10,624 nt of DNA from Minisyncoccota bacterium (lineage in GTDB: Bacteria > Patescibacteriota > Minisyncoccia > Minisyncoccales > CSSED10-335), in contig JAJOKY010000001.1 of NCBI GenBank assembly GCA_021129615.1, positions 1 to 10,624 of the forward strand. Direction: 5' to 3'. A program made the position numbers and the translations under genes. This document shows, piece after piece, positions 1 to 7,542 of the stretch. Position 1 is the first letter of the stretch. The number at the start of each line of letters is the position of its first letter. Below the pieces are notes generated by a model. That model saw only the letters and a program-made list of their open reading frames with translations. It was not told the DNA's origin and did no database searches.

Positions 1-629
1 CGACGACAATCCTGCAAACAGAGACCCCTATTAGCTGAAGCATTATGTTGATATAGGCTCATCCAACATCTACCAGATTGAGCAATACACAGTGCACCAT
101 GTCCAAATATCTCAATCTCCATTAAGCGATTTTCAGACCCAATCAATTCCTCTTTTTTAATTTTGTTATGAATAGTTTTAATCTGTTCTAGTGTTAGCTC
201 CCTAGCTAAAACTACCCTATTTGTGAATTGGGAAAAAAATTTTAAAGACTCATAATTAGATACTGAAAACTGAACTGAAATCTGAACAGGTATATTAATT
301 TCATTGCAATAATTTATGACCGCAAAATCAAAAGCAATAATAGCATCTACTCCTCTTTTTTTGGCAGCATCAACAATTTTTTTTGCAACCCTAATGTCGT
401 TATCATATAAAAGGGTATTAACGACCAAATAAGTCAAAACATTATTTTTTCTAGCTTCGCTGGTGATCTTTTTTAGGTCTGAAAGACTAAAATTTATAGA
501 AGAACGAGCCCTCATATTAAGATCCCCTATCCCAAAATAGATGGAATCAGCTCCCGCCCTTATAGCCGCACCTAATGATTCAAAGCTCCCAACGGGAGCC
601 ATTATCTCTATTTTTTTCTTTTTTTCCAT
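1..629 (-). CDS. Peptidase U32 family protein (RlhA/TrhP-like), 3' end outside window
   Basis: About 210 N-terminal residues are present; the gene runs off the low-coordinate edge. The opening, with APVGSFESLGAAIRAGAD (residues 11-28), YFG (31-33) and NMRARSS (38-44), is the typical start of the U32 TIM-barrel-like domain. Later come VVLARELTLEQI (139-150) and the cysteine-rich block HGALC...SGRC...ASANRG.C...CR. Its Cys181, Cys188, Cys204 and Cys208 match the positions proposed to hold an iron-sulfur cluster in the family. Named members include collagenase-like proteases and the RNA hydroxylation proteins RlhA (23S rRNA) and TrhP (tRNA). The cysteines favour the RNA-modification branch, but subfamily cannot be settled from half a protein. 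The ATG at 629-627 is preceded by TAGGA six bases upstream; the TAG of that motif is the stop codon of the kinase gene, 8 bases away. It is probably the last visible member of the long block-2 transcript. Confidence 0.88.
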   Translation of the reverse strand, partial: MEKKKKIEIMAPVGSFESLGAAIRAGADSIYFGIGDLNMRARSSINFSLSDLKKITSEARKNNVLTYLVVNTLLYDNDIRVAKKIVDAAKKRGVDAIIAFDFAVINYCNEINIPVQISVQFSVSNYESLKFFSQFTNRVVLARELTLEQIKTIHNKIKKEELIGSENRLMEIEIFGHGALCIAQSGRCWMSLYQHNASANRGLCLQDCR

Positions 630-640
630 CCTTGTTCCTA
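630..640 (-). promoter_or_regulatory. Ribosome binding site of the U32 gene, embedded in the dgkA stop codon
   Basis: Reading the minus strand, the kinase stop TAG (640-638) continues as GGAACAAGG directly into the ATG at 629. The TAGGA stretch lies six bases before the start and an AAGG abuts it. This is one of the few Shine-Dalgarno-like motifs in the window. It supports the chosen start and suggests translational coupling to the kinase gene. Confidence 0.55.
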
Positions 641-994
641 CCTACTAAAAATTAACATTTCTAATATATGGGGTAAAAAAATGAGCAACCCAATAATTAT
701 TGACCCAAGGCAGGCTATCAAAACAGCTGCTGCTGAAATATCCTTAATCTCTTTAACTGTTTGGTTTTTTCCTGGAGAAATTATATTAAGAGTCCTCTCT
801 ACTTGAGAATTTAATAGTTCTAATCCTAAAATAATAATAATTGTTAAAACTAAAACTGAAAACTCAATCAGTGTAACTGGAATAAAGATAGCGAATAATG
901 TCACTATTAAAGCAATAATAAGAAGAATTTTAAATGTTTTCTCCTTAGAAGCGTAAACTATTCCACTAATCGCATATTTAAAACTCTTTATCAT
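638..994 (-). CDS. dgkA: Diacylglycerol kinase / undecaprenol kinase family membrane protein
   Basis: A 118-residue integral membrane protein with about three transmembrane segments (roughly 22-40, 44-61 and 87-110), the usual size and topology of the DgkA family. The family phosphorylates diacylglycerol (Gram-negative type) or undecaprenol (Gram-positive type) with ATP, feeding lipid recycling or the carrier used for wall synthesis. The signature GLELLNSQVERTLN (57-70) and KEIKDISAAAVL (81-92) are clear. With a constant offset of 10, Glu18, Glu59, Asn62, Glu66, Lys84 and Asp85 match E. coli DgkA Glu28, Glu69, Asn72, Glu76, Lys94 and Asp95. Asn70 stands where E. coli has Asp80. Substrate cannot be told from sequence. 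The ATG is separated from the comEC stop by 16 bases made only of A and T, with no Shine-Dalgarno motif, so translation may depend on the gene upstream. Confidence 0.9.
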   Translation of the reverse strand: MIKSFKYAISGIVYASKEKTFKILLIIALIVTLFAIFIPVTLIEFSVLVLTIIIILGLELLNSQVERTLNIISPGKNQTVKEIKDISAAAVLIACLGSIIIGLLIFLPHILEMLIFSR

Positions 995-1010
995 TTTTTA
1001 TTTTTTATTT
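995..1010 (-). other. A/T-only spacer between comEC and dgkA
   Basis: Sixteen bases made only of A and T; on the minus strand the unit AAATAAAAA recurs before the kinase ATG. No Shine-Dalgarno motif, promoter or hairpin is seen. It may act as an unstructured A/U-rich ribosome landing site, which is inference. Confidence 0.35.
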
Positions 1011-2495
1011 TTAAATATTCTTTTCTATATAAAATCCAATGCTATTTTTACTATTTTTTATCATAGAAAGAGATTTTTTCCAAACAAAAAGAATCACTGC
1101 TCCATAAAAAATAGTAATAGATAGAGAGTTAGTCCATTCTATTAACATTGAACTCCATCCAATTTTTGAAAAAAATTGAATTACAGCAATTATCCACGAA
1201 ACGAAAAGCCATAATGGAAAGAGGGCAACTAGAGCTAATGTGCTAGAAAAAAATGATAAAAATATAAAGAGGATGCCAAGTATCATAACAATATATAGTA
1301 CTGGAACAATTAAGATGTTAGTTATTGGGAAAACTAATGATATGTTGCCAAAATAGTATATTAGAAGGGGGAAAGTAAAAATATAAGCAGATAAGCTCAT
1401 AGCTAAAACATCACGAATAATAGCTGGAAGAAATCTCATTTTGTCTTGCAATAAAGAAGAAAATAAGACTATCCCAATAACAGCCAAAAATGAAAGCTGA
1501 AATCCAATATCATATCTTAAAAGTATAGGATTAAGAGAGAGCATCAGTGCTGCTGTAATTAAAATAACTCTTAATGAGTTATTTATTCTCCCAAAAAAAG
1601 AGGCAACTATAAGAGATAGCCCCATAATTCCAGCCCTTATTGCTGATGGCTGGAATCCTGTTATTAATATAAAAAGGAAAACTACTGTAATAATAAAGAA
1701 TAGAGATTTTTTACCATAAAGACCAATAATTTTTGAAAAAGCTACAGCAATTGCTGCCATTACGGCGATATGAAGCCCAGAAACAGCGACTATATGTCTT
1801 GTTCCGGTATTACTCATTTTTTCTTTCCAGTTATTAGGGATCGCCCACTTATCACCTAAAAGCATCGCTGACACAATTGATGAGTGGATATACGGCAATC
1901 CTTGATTTAAAAAACTTCTCGCTCTTTCTTTATATTTTAAGATAGTATTTTTATAAGAGACCCTATTGCCAATAAGGGTAATTTCAGGATTTATAATAGT
2001 TAAATATATCCCATCTTTCGCTAGATACCCTGGATAATCAAAGTCATCAAATGGTTTGGGTGATTGGATTATTCCTCTTACTTCTAATATATCTCCATAC
2101 TGATAACTAGAGTGATTCCTTATAAAGATAAGAAGTTTTTCTTCTTCAAATTCATCTATGCCCGATATAATAATTCGGGATCTATCTCCTCTATTCTCTA
2201 TCTCTTCTGATATTACTCCTTTAAAAAATGAGAGACTTCTCGCCTCTTGTCTATGTTGTTGATCAAATGTATTAAACCAAAAAACACCGATACCAATAAA
2301 TATAAAAATAAGAGAAACCAGAAATACTGGACTTCGAAAACAGATAAGCAGAGAGATAGCTATTATAAAAAATAATAAAAAAAACTCTTTGCCGATACCG
2401 ACAAAAGACGATAAAAAGATACCTACAATAAAAGAGGAGGAGGAAAATAAGAGAGCCTTTGATAGTAATATATTACCTAGATTCACAGGTATCAA
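1011..2495 (-). CDS. comEC: ComEC/Rec2 DNA-uptake channel protein, without nuclease domain
   Basis: A 494-residue polytopic membrane protein. It would form the inner-membrane channel that carries single-stranded DNA into the cytoplasm during transformation. Order of parts: two or three N-terminal membrane segments (about 12-75); a soluble OB-like region (about 90-175, DUF4131 type) with FDYPGYLAKDGIY (152-164); then the Competence domain with GTRHIVAVSGLHIA (231-244), FQPSAIRAGIMG (281-292) and DIGFQLSFLAVIG (329-341), and many further membrane segments to about 472. Full-length ComEC is usually 700-800 residues and ends in a metallo-beta-lactamase-like domain; this one stops after a short basic tail. 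The start is TTG at 2495-2493, inside the nrdG 3' end (23-base overlap), with AAAGG about six bases before it. A GTG at 2486-2484 is an alternative start. Confidence 0.9.
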   Translation of the reverse strand: MIPVNLGNILLSKALLFSSSSFIVGIFLSSFVGIGKEFFLLFFIIAISLLICFRSPVFLVSLIFIFIGIGVFWFNTFDQQHRQEARSLSFFKGVISEEIENRGDRSRIIISGIDEFEEEKLLIFIRNHSSYQYGDILEVRGIIQSPKPFDDFDYPGYLAKDGIYLTIINPEITLIGNRVSYKNTILKYKERARSFLNQGLPYIHSSIVSAMLLGDKWAIPNNWKEKMSNTGTRHIVAVSGLHIAVMAAIAVAFSKIIGLYGKKSLFFIITVVFLFILITGFQPSAIRAGIMGLSLIVASFFGRINNSLRVILITAALMLSLNPILLRYDIGFQLSFLAVIGIVLFSSLLQDKMRFLPAIIRDVLAMSLSAYIFTFPLLIYYFGNISLVFPITNILIVPVLYIVMILGILFIFLSFFSSTLALVALFPLWLFVSWIIAVIQFFSKIGWSSMLIEWTNSLSITIFYGAVILFVWKKSLSMIKNSKNSIGFYIEKNI

Positions 2496-3186
2496 AAAAA
2501 ACCTTTATCTCCTTTACAATATCATCCATAAAATTTTCTGAATATGGAGATAAATTATGAAAGTAAGAGTTAATGTTTTTATTAGGTCTAAATCTTTGGA
2601 TAAAATATTTTTTTGCTGGAGATATCATCTTGGCAATTGTCTTAATATCTTCTTTTGTATGCAAGGAAGGAATCACCGTTGTCCTAAATTCATAATCAAT
2701 CCCAGAGACTTTAATAATTTTAATACTATCCTTAATCTCCTTTAGTTTAATTTTTACTCCAACAATTTTAGTATATTTTTGTATATCTTTTAATGAAGAA
2801 AATGGTGCTTTTATATCCATTGCGATGTAGTCAATTAGCTTTCTAGATATTAAATCACCAAGCATAGCAGGATTAGATCCATTAGTATCAAGCTTTATCT
2901 TAAATCCTATATCTTTTATCTTTTTTAATAACTGTGGGAGGTCTCTATTGACTGTAGGTTCACCACCACAGATAACAACTCCATCTAGAAGTCCTTTCCT
3001 TTTATCAAGAAAACTTAAAATCTCTTTTTCGGAAATCTCTGGATGATCTGATATCACCTCTGGTATAACTAGCTCTGGAGAATGGCACCAAGGACATCTA
3101 AAATTACATCCAGAAAGAAAAACTATACAAGCAGTAAATCCTGGGTAGTCAATTAGGGTAAGTTTTTGAATTCCTCCAATTTTCAT
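2473..3186 (-). CDS. nrdG: Anaerobic ribonucleotide reductase activating enzyme (radical SAM, NrdG2 type)
   Basis: A 237-residue radical SAM protein that would use a [4Fe-4S] cluster and S-adenosylmethionine to create the glycyl radical on the reductase encoded just upstream. The cluster motif C-x3-C-x2-C is Cys27, Cys31 and Cys34 in SGCNFRCPWCHSPELV (25-40). It is followed by the SAM-binding CGGEPT (73-78) and by KLDTNGS (98-104) and DYIAMDIKAP (119-128), all typical of the longer NrdG2 group; E. coli NrdG is about 154 residues. Adjacency to nrdD, 55 bases away, makes the assignment firm, although the same family also contains activators of other glycyl radical enzymes. The ATG at 3186 has no Shine-Dalgarno motif before it. 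The 3' end overlaps comEC by 23 bases in another frame. Confidence 0.92.
   Translation of the reverse strand: MKIGGIQKLTLIDYPGFTACIVFLSGCNFRCPWCHSPELVIPEVISDHPEISEKEILSFLDKRKGLLDGVVICGGEPTVNRDLPQLLKKIKDIGFKIKLDTNGSNPAMLGDLISRKLIDYIAMDIKAPFSSLKDIQKYTKIVGVKIKLKEIKDSIKIIKVSGIDYEFRTTVIPSLHTKEDIKTIAKMISPAKKYFIQRFRPNKNINSYFHNLSPYSENFMDDIVKEIKVFFDTCESR
2502..2513 (-). promoter_or_regulatory. Ribosome binding site region of comEC, inside nrdG
   Basis: On the minus strand AGGAG (2513-2509) and AAAGG (2506-2502) lie 13 and 6 bases before the TTG at 2495. The closer motif has normal spacing for the TTG. The GTG at 2486 would be 15 bases from it. This decides the start call in favour of TTG, with moderate certainty. 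Confidence 0.45.
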
Positions 3187-3241
3187 AGTAATAATACGAC
3201 AGATATTTGAAGCAGATCTTTGGAAAAAGTCTGAAACTGAA

Positions 3242-5344
3242 TTATTTTTCTACCCTATATCCTCTCCTATTTTTAAATTCCTCTTTTTTCCCTATATGCC
3301 ACTGCTTTACTGGCCTTAAGTAACCGACTACCCTTGAATAGACTTCACATGGCTGCTTGATTACACACTTTGGGCAGGAAAAATGTTCACCTGATATATA
3401 TCCATGAATGGGGCATATTGAAAAAGTTGGCGTGATAGTAATATAGGGAAGCTTATACTTAGTAAGGATTTTTCTTACTAAATTTTTAACTGAATTAATA
3501 TCACTCAATTTCTCTCCCATAAAGATGTGGAGTACTGTTCCTCCAGTATAAGAACACTGCAACTTATCTTGATGATCTAGTGCTTCAAATGGGTCATCTG
3601 TATAGTTTACTGGTAGGTATGTTGAGTTTGTATAGTATGGAATTTTTTTAGTCCCAGCAGTAATTATGTCTGGGTACATCTCTTTATCTATCTTTGCCTG
3701 ACGGAAAGAGGTCCCTTCAGCTGGGGTCGCTTCTAGGTTATATAGGTTTCCTGTACTTTCTTGATAGTCAACTAGGGTGTTCCTCATAAATTCTAAAACC
3801 TCGAGAGCAAACTTCTTGCCTTTTTTAGTCCCAATATCATCTCCCATAAAATTAAGAATAGCTTCGTTCATACCCAATAAGCCAATGGTAGAGAAATGAT
3901 TCCCAAAATAGCTTCCCCTAAGCTTTTTAACCGAAGATAGATAATTTTTTGTATAGGGGTAGAGTCCTTTTTCTATAAAATTATCAATAGCTTTTCTCTT
4001 TATCTCTAAACTATCTCTCGAGATATCCATCAACTCTTTGAGTCTGTTAAAAAAATCTTTCCTAGTCTTTGAGAGATATCCTATTCTTGGAAGATTGATA
4101 GTCACAACTCCAACACTCCCGGTTAATGGCTGAGAGCCAAATAGACCACCACCCCTTTTAATCAATTCTGTATTGTCGAGCCTGAGACGGCAACACATAC
4201 TTCGAAAATCTTCTGGGTTCATATCTGACCCAATAAAATTAGAGAAATAGTTTATGCCATACTTAGCTGTTGCTTCCCACATAGTATCAAGGTTTGGGTT
4301 ATCCCAATCAAAATCCTTCCCAATAGATATCGTTGGGATGGGAAATGTGAATGGTCGTCCTTTTGAGTCCCCCTCCATTAAAACTTCATAAAAAGCTCTA
4401 TTGAAGATATCCATCTCTAATTGAAATTGACTATAATATTCTTCTTGTATCTTACCTCCAATTATTATCGGTTGGTCTTTCAGAAAATTTGGAACCTTAA
4501 TATCAAGAGAAACATTTATAAATGGAGTCTGGAATCCAACCCTTGTCGGAACCATACAGTTAAACATAAACTCCTGCATAGCCTGCTTAACTTGCCGATA
4601 ATCAAGATTGTCATATTTAATAAAAGGAGCTAACAAGGTGTCAAAATTACTCATTGCTTGTGCTCCAGCACTCTCGCCCTGAAGGGTGAAAAAAAAGTTG
4701 ACAATTTGACCCAATGCTGTCCTAAAGTGTTTTGGAGGCTTTGATTCTATTTTAGATGGGACACCGCCAAATCCCCTGACTAAGAGATCTTGTAGGTCCC
4801 AACCACAACAATAGGTTGAAAGAGAATCAAGGTCATGGATATGAATATCTTCTTTTTCAGCTGCAACTCTTATTTTTTCAGGATATATCTTATTGAGCCA
4901 ATATTTTTTAGTGATTTTTGATACAGCATACTGATTTAATCCCTGGAGGGAATAGGTCATATTGGCATTTTCATTAATTTGCCAATCGAGCTCTCTCAAG
5001 TACTTGTCAATTATATCTACTGACTCATCAAACTGAAGAACCGCCTCTCTGACTTCTCTCCGTTTTTCTCTATAGATAATATATGACTTTGCTGTCTCTA
5101 CTAATCCATCTAAAATTAAGACCTCTTCAATAATATCTTGAATTTCTTCTATTTTAGCAATATCACCATTTTTAAATCTTATGTCTAATAAGTCAATTAC
5201 CTGGTCAACTACTTTCTGAGTTCTTTTTTCATCACCCTCTTTTGAGGATGTGATAGCTTTATATATCGCTTTATAAATTCTTTGCTCATCAAAAGTAACA
5301 ATTTCTCCATTTCGATTCTGAATTTTTTCTATTTTTTTATCCAT
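3242..5344 (-). CDS. nrdD: Anaerobic (class III) ribonucleoside-triphosphate reductase with ATP-cone
   Basis: A 700-residue glycyl radical enzyme that reduces ribonucleoside triphosphates to dNTPs without oxygen. Residues about 3-95 form an ATP-cone, the allosteric activity domain. The core includes STYCCGWDL (176-184), NLPRIGYLS (417-425) and NLEATPAEGTSFR (536-548). Two cysteine pairs (Cys179-Cys180 and Cys384-Cys385 in SMCCRLRLD) are candidates for the active-site thiols. Near the C terminus a cysteine-rich metal-binding region has Cys644, His647, Cys657, Cys660 and Cys666. The glycyl radical loop RVVGYLRP places the radical on Gly674. The protein looks complete for the ATP-cone-bearing group. 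The gene follows ftsZ by 51 bases and precedes its activase by 55. I see neither a convincing promoter nor NrdR boxes upstream, so it is probably cotranscribed with ftsAZ. Confidence 0.97.
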   Translation of the reverse strand: MDKKIEKIQNRNGEIVTFDEQRIYKAIYKAITSSKEGDEKRTQKVVDQVIDLLDIRFKNGDIAKIEEIQDIIEEVLILDGLVETAKSYIIYREKRREVREAVLQFDESVDIIDKYLRELDWQINENANMTYSLQGLNQYAVSKITKKYWLNKIYPEKIRVAAEKEDIHIHDLDSLSTYCCGWDLQDLLVRGFGGVPSKIESKPPKHFRTALGQIVNFFFTLQGESAGAQAMSNFDTLLAPFIKYDNLDYRQVKQAMQEFMFNCMVPTRVGFQTPFINVSLDIKVPNFLKDQPIIIGGKIQEEYYSQFQLEMDIFNRAFYEVLMEGDSKGRPFTFPIPTISIGKDFDWDNPNLDTMWEATAKYGINYFSNFIGSDMNPEDFRSMCCRLRLDNTELIKRGGGLFGSQPLTGSVGVVTINLPRIGYLSKTRKDFFNRLKELMDISRDSLEIKRKAIDNFIEKGLYPYTKNYLSSVKKLRGSYFGNHFSTIGLLGMNEAILNFMGDDIGTKKGKKFALEVLEFMRNTLVDYQESTGNLYNLEATPAEGTSFRQAKIDKEMYPDIITAGTKKIPYYTNSTYLPVNYTDDPFEALDHQDKLQCSYTGGTVLHIFMGEKLSDINSVKNLVRKILTKYKLPYITITPTFSICPIHGYISGEHFSCPKCVIKQPCEVYSRVVGYLRPVKQWHIGKKEEFKNRRGYRVEK

Positions 5345-5395
5345 TTGTGATTATGAATTAAGGTTAATATAAAACTGTTACTAAAGCACTCTTAC

Positions 5396-6316
5396 TCAAA
5401 GTCCAGTTATTAAAACCGTAACTTTTATCTCATTTTTTTTAAGATCCTCTGATTGAACCGCTCCAAATAATATCTTTGCATCGGGGGAGACCTTAGCCTT
5501 TATCTCTTTTGCTATATCGTCTATCTCTATAAGGCTAATATCGTCTCCTCCGCTAACATTGAAAAGAACCCCCTTTGTTCTATTGAGAGATATATCTAAA
5601 AGGGGGGAACTTAGGGCGCTAGATACCGCTTCTTTAGCTCTATCCTCACCAGAGGCTATCCCAATTCCAAAAACCGCTAAACCGGAATCTTTTAATATCG
5701 ATTTAATATCAGCAAAATCAATGTTTATTATCCCTGGTAGAGTTATCAGGTCTGATATTCCACAGACTGCCTGTCTTAATACTTCATCACACAACCAAAA
5801 AGCAGAATCGATAGAAGTATTATCTTTGATCAATAGAGATAATCTGTTGTTTGAAACCGAAATTAGTGTATCTACCTCTTTTTTTAATGCTTTTTCCCCT
5901 TTTTTTGCAATAGACATTCTACTCTTCCCCTCAAAAGAAAAAGGAGTTGTAACTATGGCTATTGTTAATATTCCTAGATCTTTTGATATCTTAGCTACAA
6001 CTGGAGCTCCACCAGTTCCAGTTCCGCCACCAAGACCACAAGCTATAAAGACAATATCTGCCCCCACCAATACCTCTTCTATCTCTTCCCTACTTTCTTT
6101 AGCCGCATTTTCCCCTATATTAGGATTCATTCCAGCCCCCAATCCTTTTGTAATATTTTTTCCAATTCTAATTTTTTTATCGGCGTTATTTTTTTTAAGA
6201 TTCTGTAAATCAGTGTTTATAGCTATAAACTCTACTCCCATTACACCACACTTCATCATACGATTAATCGCATTTGATCCTGATCCTCCAATTCCTACTA
6301 CTTTAATTTTGGTCAT
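5396..6316 (-). CDS. ftsZ: Cell division protein FtsZ, lacking the C-terminal tail
   Basis: Tubulin-like GTPase that polymerises at mid-cell to form the division ring. The GTPase half shows GIGGSGSNAINRM (8-20), NTD (34-36), GLGAGMNP (58-65) and the tubulin signature GLGGGTGTGGAPV (94-106). The synergy loop NIDFADIKSIL (198-208) has Asp200 and Asp203 matching E. coli Asp209 and Asp212, so GTPase and polymer contacts look intact. The 306-residue protein ends at KVTVLITGL, which corresponds to the last strand of the globular core near E. coli residue 316. The flexible linker and the conserved C-terminal peptide that bind FtsA, SepF or ZipA are absent. No frame of the 51-base gap to nrdD could encode them. 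The ATG lies 3 bases after the ftsA stop. It ends in TGA. Confidence 0.97.
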   Translation of the reverse strand: MTKIKVVGIGGSGSNAINRMMKCGVMGVEFIAINTDLQNLKKNNADKKIRIGKNITKGLGAGMNPNIGENAAKESREEIEEVLVGADIVFIACGLGGGTGTGGAPVVAKISKDLGILTIAIVTTPFSFEGKSRMSIAKKGEKALKKEVDTLISVSNNRLSLLIKDNTSIDSAFWLCDEVLRQAVCGISDLITLPGIINIDFADIKSILKDSGLAVFGIGIASGEDRAKEAVSSALSSPLLDISLNRTKGVLFNVSGGDDISLIEIDDIAKEIKAKVSPDAKILFGAVQSEDLKKNEIKVTVLITGL

Positions 6317-6319
6317 TAT

Positions 6320-7522
6320 TTATGGTATTAAAGGTTTAAAAAAATTTTTAATTTTATCTGTTATTTTTTTAAAAAATCCACAAGATTGATCATCTTTGTG
6401 ATCATCTGCAAGTAAAACCAAACCACAACAGACCGTAAAATTGGGCTCTTTTATGGGTGGATTAAATCCCAAAGGAGCTCCTATACGACAAGGGAGATTT
6501 AGCTCTTTTTTTACCAAATCAGATATTCCCGGGAATTGAGATCCTCCACCAGTAATAACTATACCAGATGGAAGCAATTCATTTTTCGATATCTTCTTTA
6601 AATCCTCTCTAATAAAATCGAATAACTCCAAAACCCTTGGATTTATTATTTTTTTTAAAGTATTTCTACTAAAAGATATCTTTTCGTCTGATCCTAAGAC
6701 ATTAATTTTTTCTATTTTTTTACCACCTAAAGAGCAAGATCCAAAGCCTAACTTTATCCTCTCTGCAGTCTCAATATCGATTTTTAGTCCTATTGCAATA
6801 TCATTTGTGATATTTACAGACCCAACTGGAAAGATGGCTGTATAGATCAATACCCCTTCTTCAAAAACGGATAGCGAGGTTGTTTGTGCCCCAATATCGA
6901 CAACCGCAACCCCCCTCTCTTTTTCATCAGAGGTAAGTACTGCCCTAGAACTAGCAAGAGATCCAATAATTATATCATTAATCTCTATTTCAGCCCCTAA
7001 GACAGATTGACTAACATTTTTCAAAAACTGAGAGCGACCCTCTATTATAACAACTTTAGACTCAAACCTTACCCCATATATATCTAGTGGGTTTTTTATA
7101 TCCCCCACTCCATCTATAATGTACTCAATTGGGAAAGCATCTATTATCTCTTTGTTTCTAGACATTGGGGGGGCTTTAGCTTGCTCTACCACCCTCTCAA
7201 TATCTTCAGGGGATATTCTTTGATCTGCCCTAGAAACCGATACTAGCCCTTTTGATAAAAAGGACTTTATGTGAGTCCCATTAATATTTACATAAACACC
7301 ATCAACCCTTTCATTAGTCTGAAGTTCTATCTCCTTAATACATTCCATTATTACCATACTTATCTCTTCTGGATTTTCAATAACTCCCTTTCTGACTCCT
7401 CGAGATGGACGAGAAGTCTTTGCCATAACTTCAAAAACTGAACTTTTGTCTGTTTTTATGACAGAAATCGCTTTTATATGACTACTCCCAATATCTATCC
7501 CAGTAATTAGATTATTTGACAT
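6320..7522 (-). CDS. ftsA: Cell division protein FtsA (actin-like FtsZ membrane anchor)
   Basis: A 400-residue actin-fold ATPase that tethers FtsZ to the membrane and recruits later division proteins. Phosphate-binding loops are GIDIGSSHIKA (8-18) and VVDIGAQTTSL (207-217), and the adenosine motif is VITGGGSQF (322-330). The inserted SHS2 (1C) domain spans about 82-165, with the usual SRADQRISPEDIERV stretch near 97-111. The C-terminal GFFKKITDKIKNFFKPLIP (382-400) alternates Phe/Ile and Lys as an amphipathic membrane-targeting helix. It is the first gene after a terminator and has its own promoter. The ATG is about 20 bases below the -10 box and has no Shine-Dalgarno motif, so the transcript is predicted to have a very short leader. 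FtsZ follows 3 bases later. Confidence 0.96.
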   Translation of the reverse strand: MSNNLITGIDIGSSHIKAISVIKTDKSSVFEVMAKTSRPSRGVRKGVIENPEEISMVIMECIKEIELQTNERVDGVYVNINGTHIKSFLSKGLVSVSRADQRISPEDIERVVEQAKAPPMSRNKEIIDAFPIEYIIDGVGDIKNPLDIYGVRFESKVVIIEGRSQFLKNVSQSVLGAEIEINDIIIGSLASSRAVLTSDEKERGVAVVDIGAQTTSLSVFEEGVLIYTAIFPVGSVNITNDIAIGLKIDIETAERIKLGFGSCSLGGKKIEKINVLGSDEKISFSRNTLKKIINPRVLELFDFIREDLKKISKNELLPSGIVITGGGSQFPGISDLVKKELNLPCRIGAPLGFNPPIKEPNFTVCCGLVLLADDHKDDQSCGFFKKITDKIKNFFKPLIP

Positions 7523-7542
7523 AATTTTAAGAATTTAAAAGC

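Noticed and set aside
994..1013. A/T repeat near the dgkA start as a tandem repeat or origin element
   Set aside because: Just homopolymer-like A/T sequence of 16-20 bases in an AT-rich genome; no DnaA boxes or longer repeats.
2557..2745. Plus-strand ORF of 62 codons opposite nrdG
   Set aside because: Short, low-complexity translation lying antisense to nrdG.
3187..3241. Hairpin or terminator between nrdD and nrdG
   Set aside because: Only a 4-bp AGAT/ATCT pairing is present and no T-run follows; too weak to call.
4421..4633. Plus-strand ORF of 70 codons opposite nrdD
   Set aside because: Antisense to well-conserved nrdD sequence, with no motif or ribosome site.
5345..5395. Promoter or NrdR operator upstream of nrdD
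   Set aside because: TATATT and CATAAT hexamers occur but neither has a reasonable -35 at 16-18 bases, and no paired NrdR-like boxes are visible.
5396..5398. Possible recoding of TGA as glycine, as in Gracilibacteria/Absconditabacteria
   Set aside because: Only ftsZ and the DHH gene end in TGA, each where the family domain ends. Read-through of ftsZ would add five residues and of the DHH gene about eighteen with no family match. No conserved glycine in the window is encoded by TGA.
5559..6389. Plus-strand ORF of 276 codons opposite ftsZ and the ftsA end
   Set aside because: It lies antisense to a clear ftsZ, its translation is rich in Ser, Pro and Ile without any recognised motif, and it has no promoter; it is a shadow of the coding strand.
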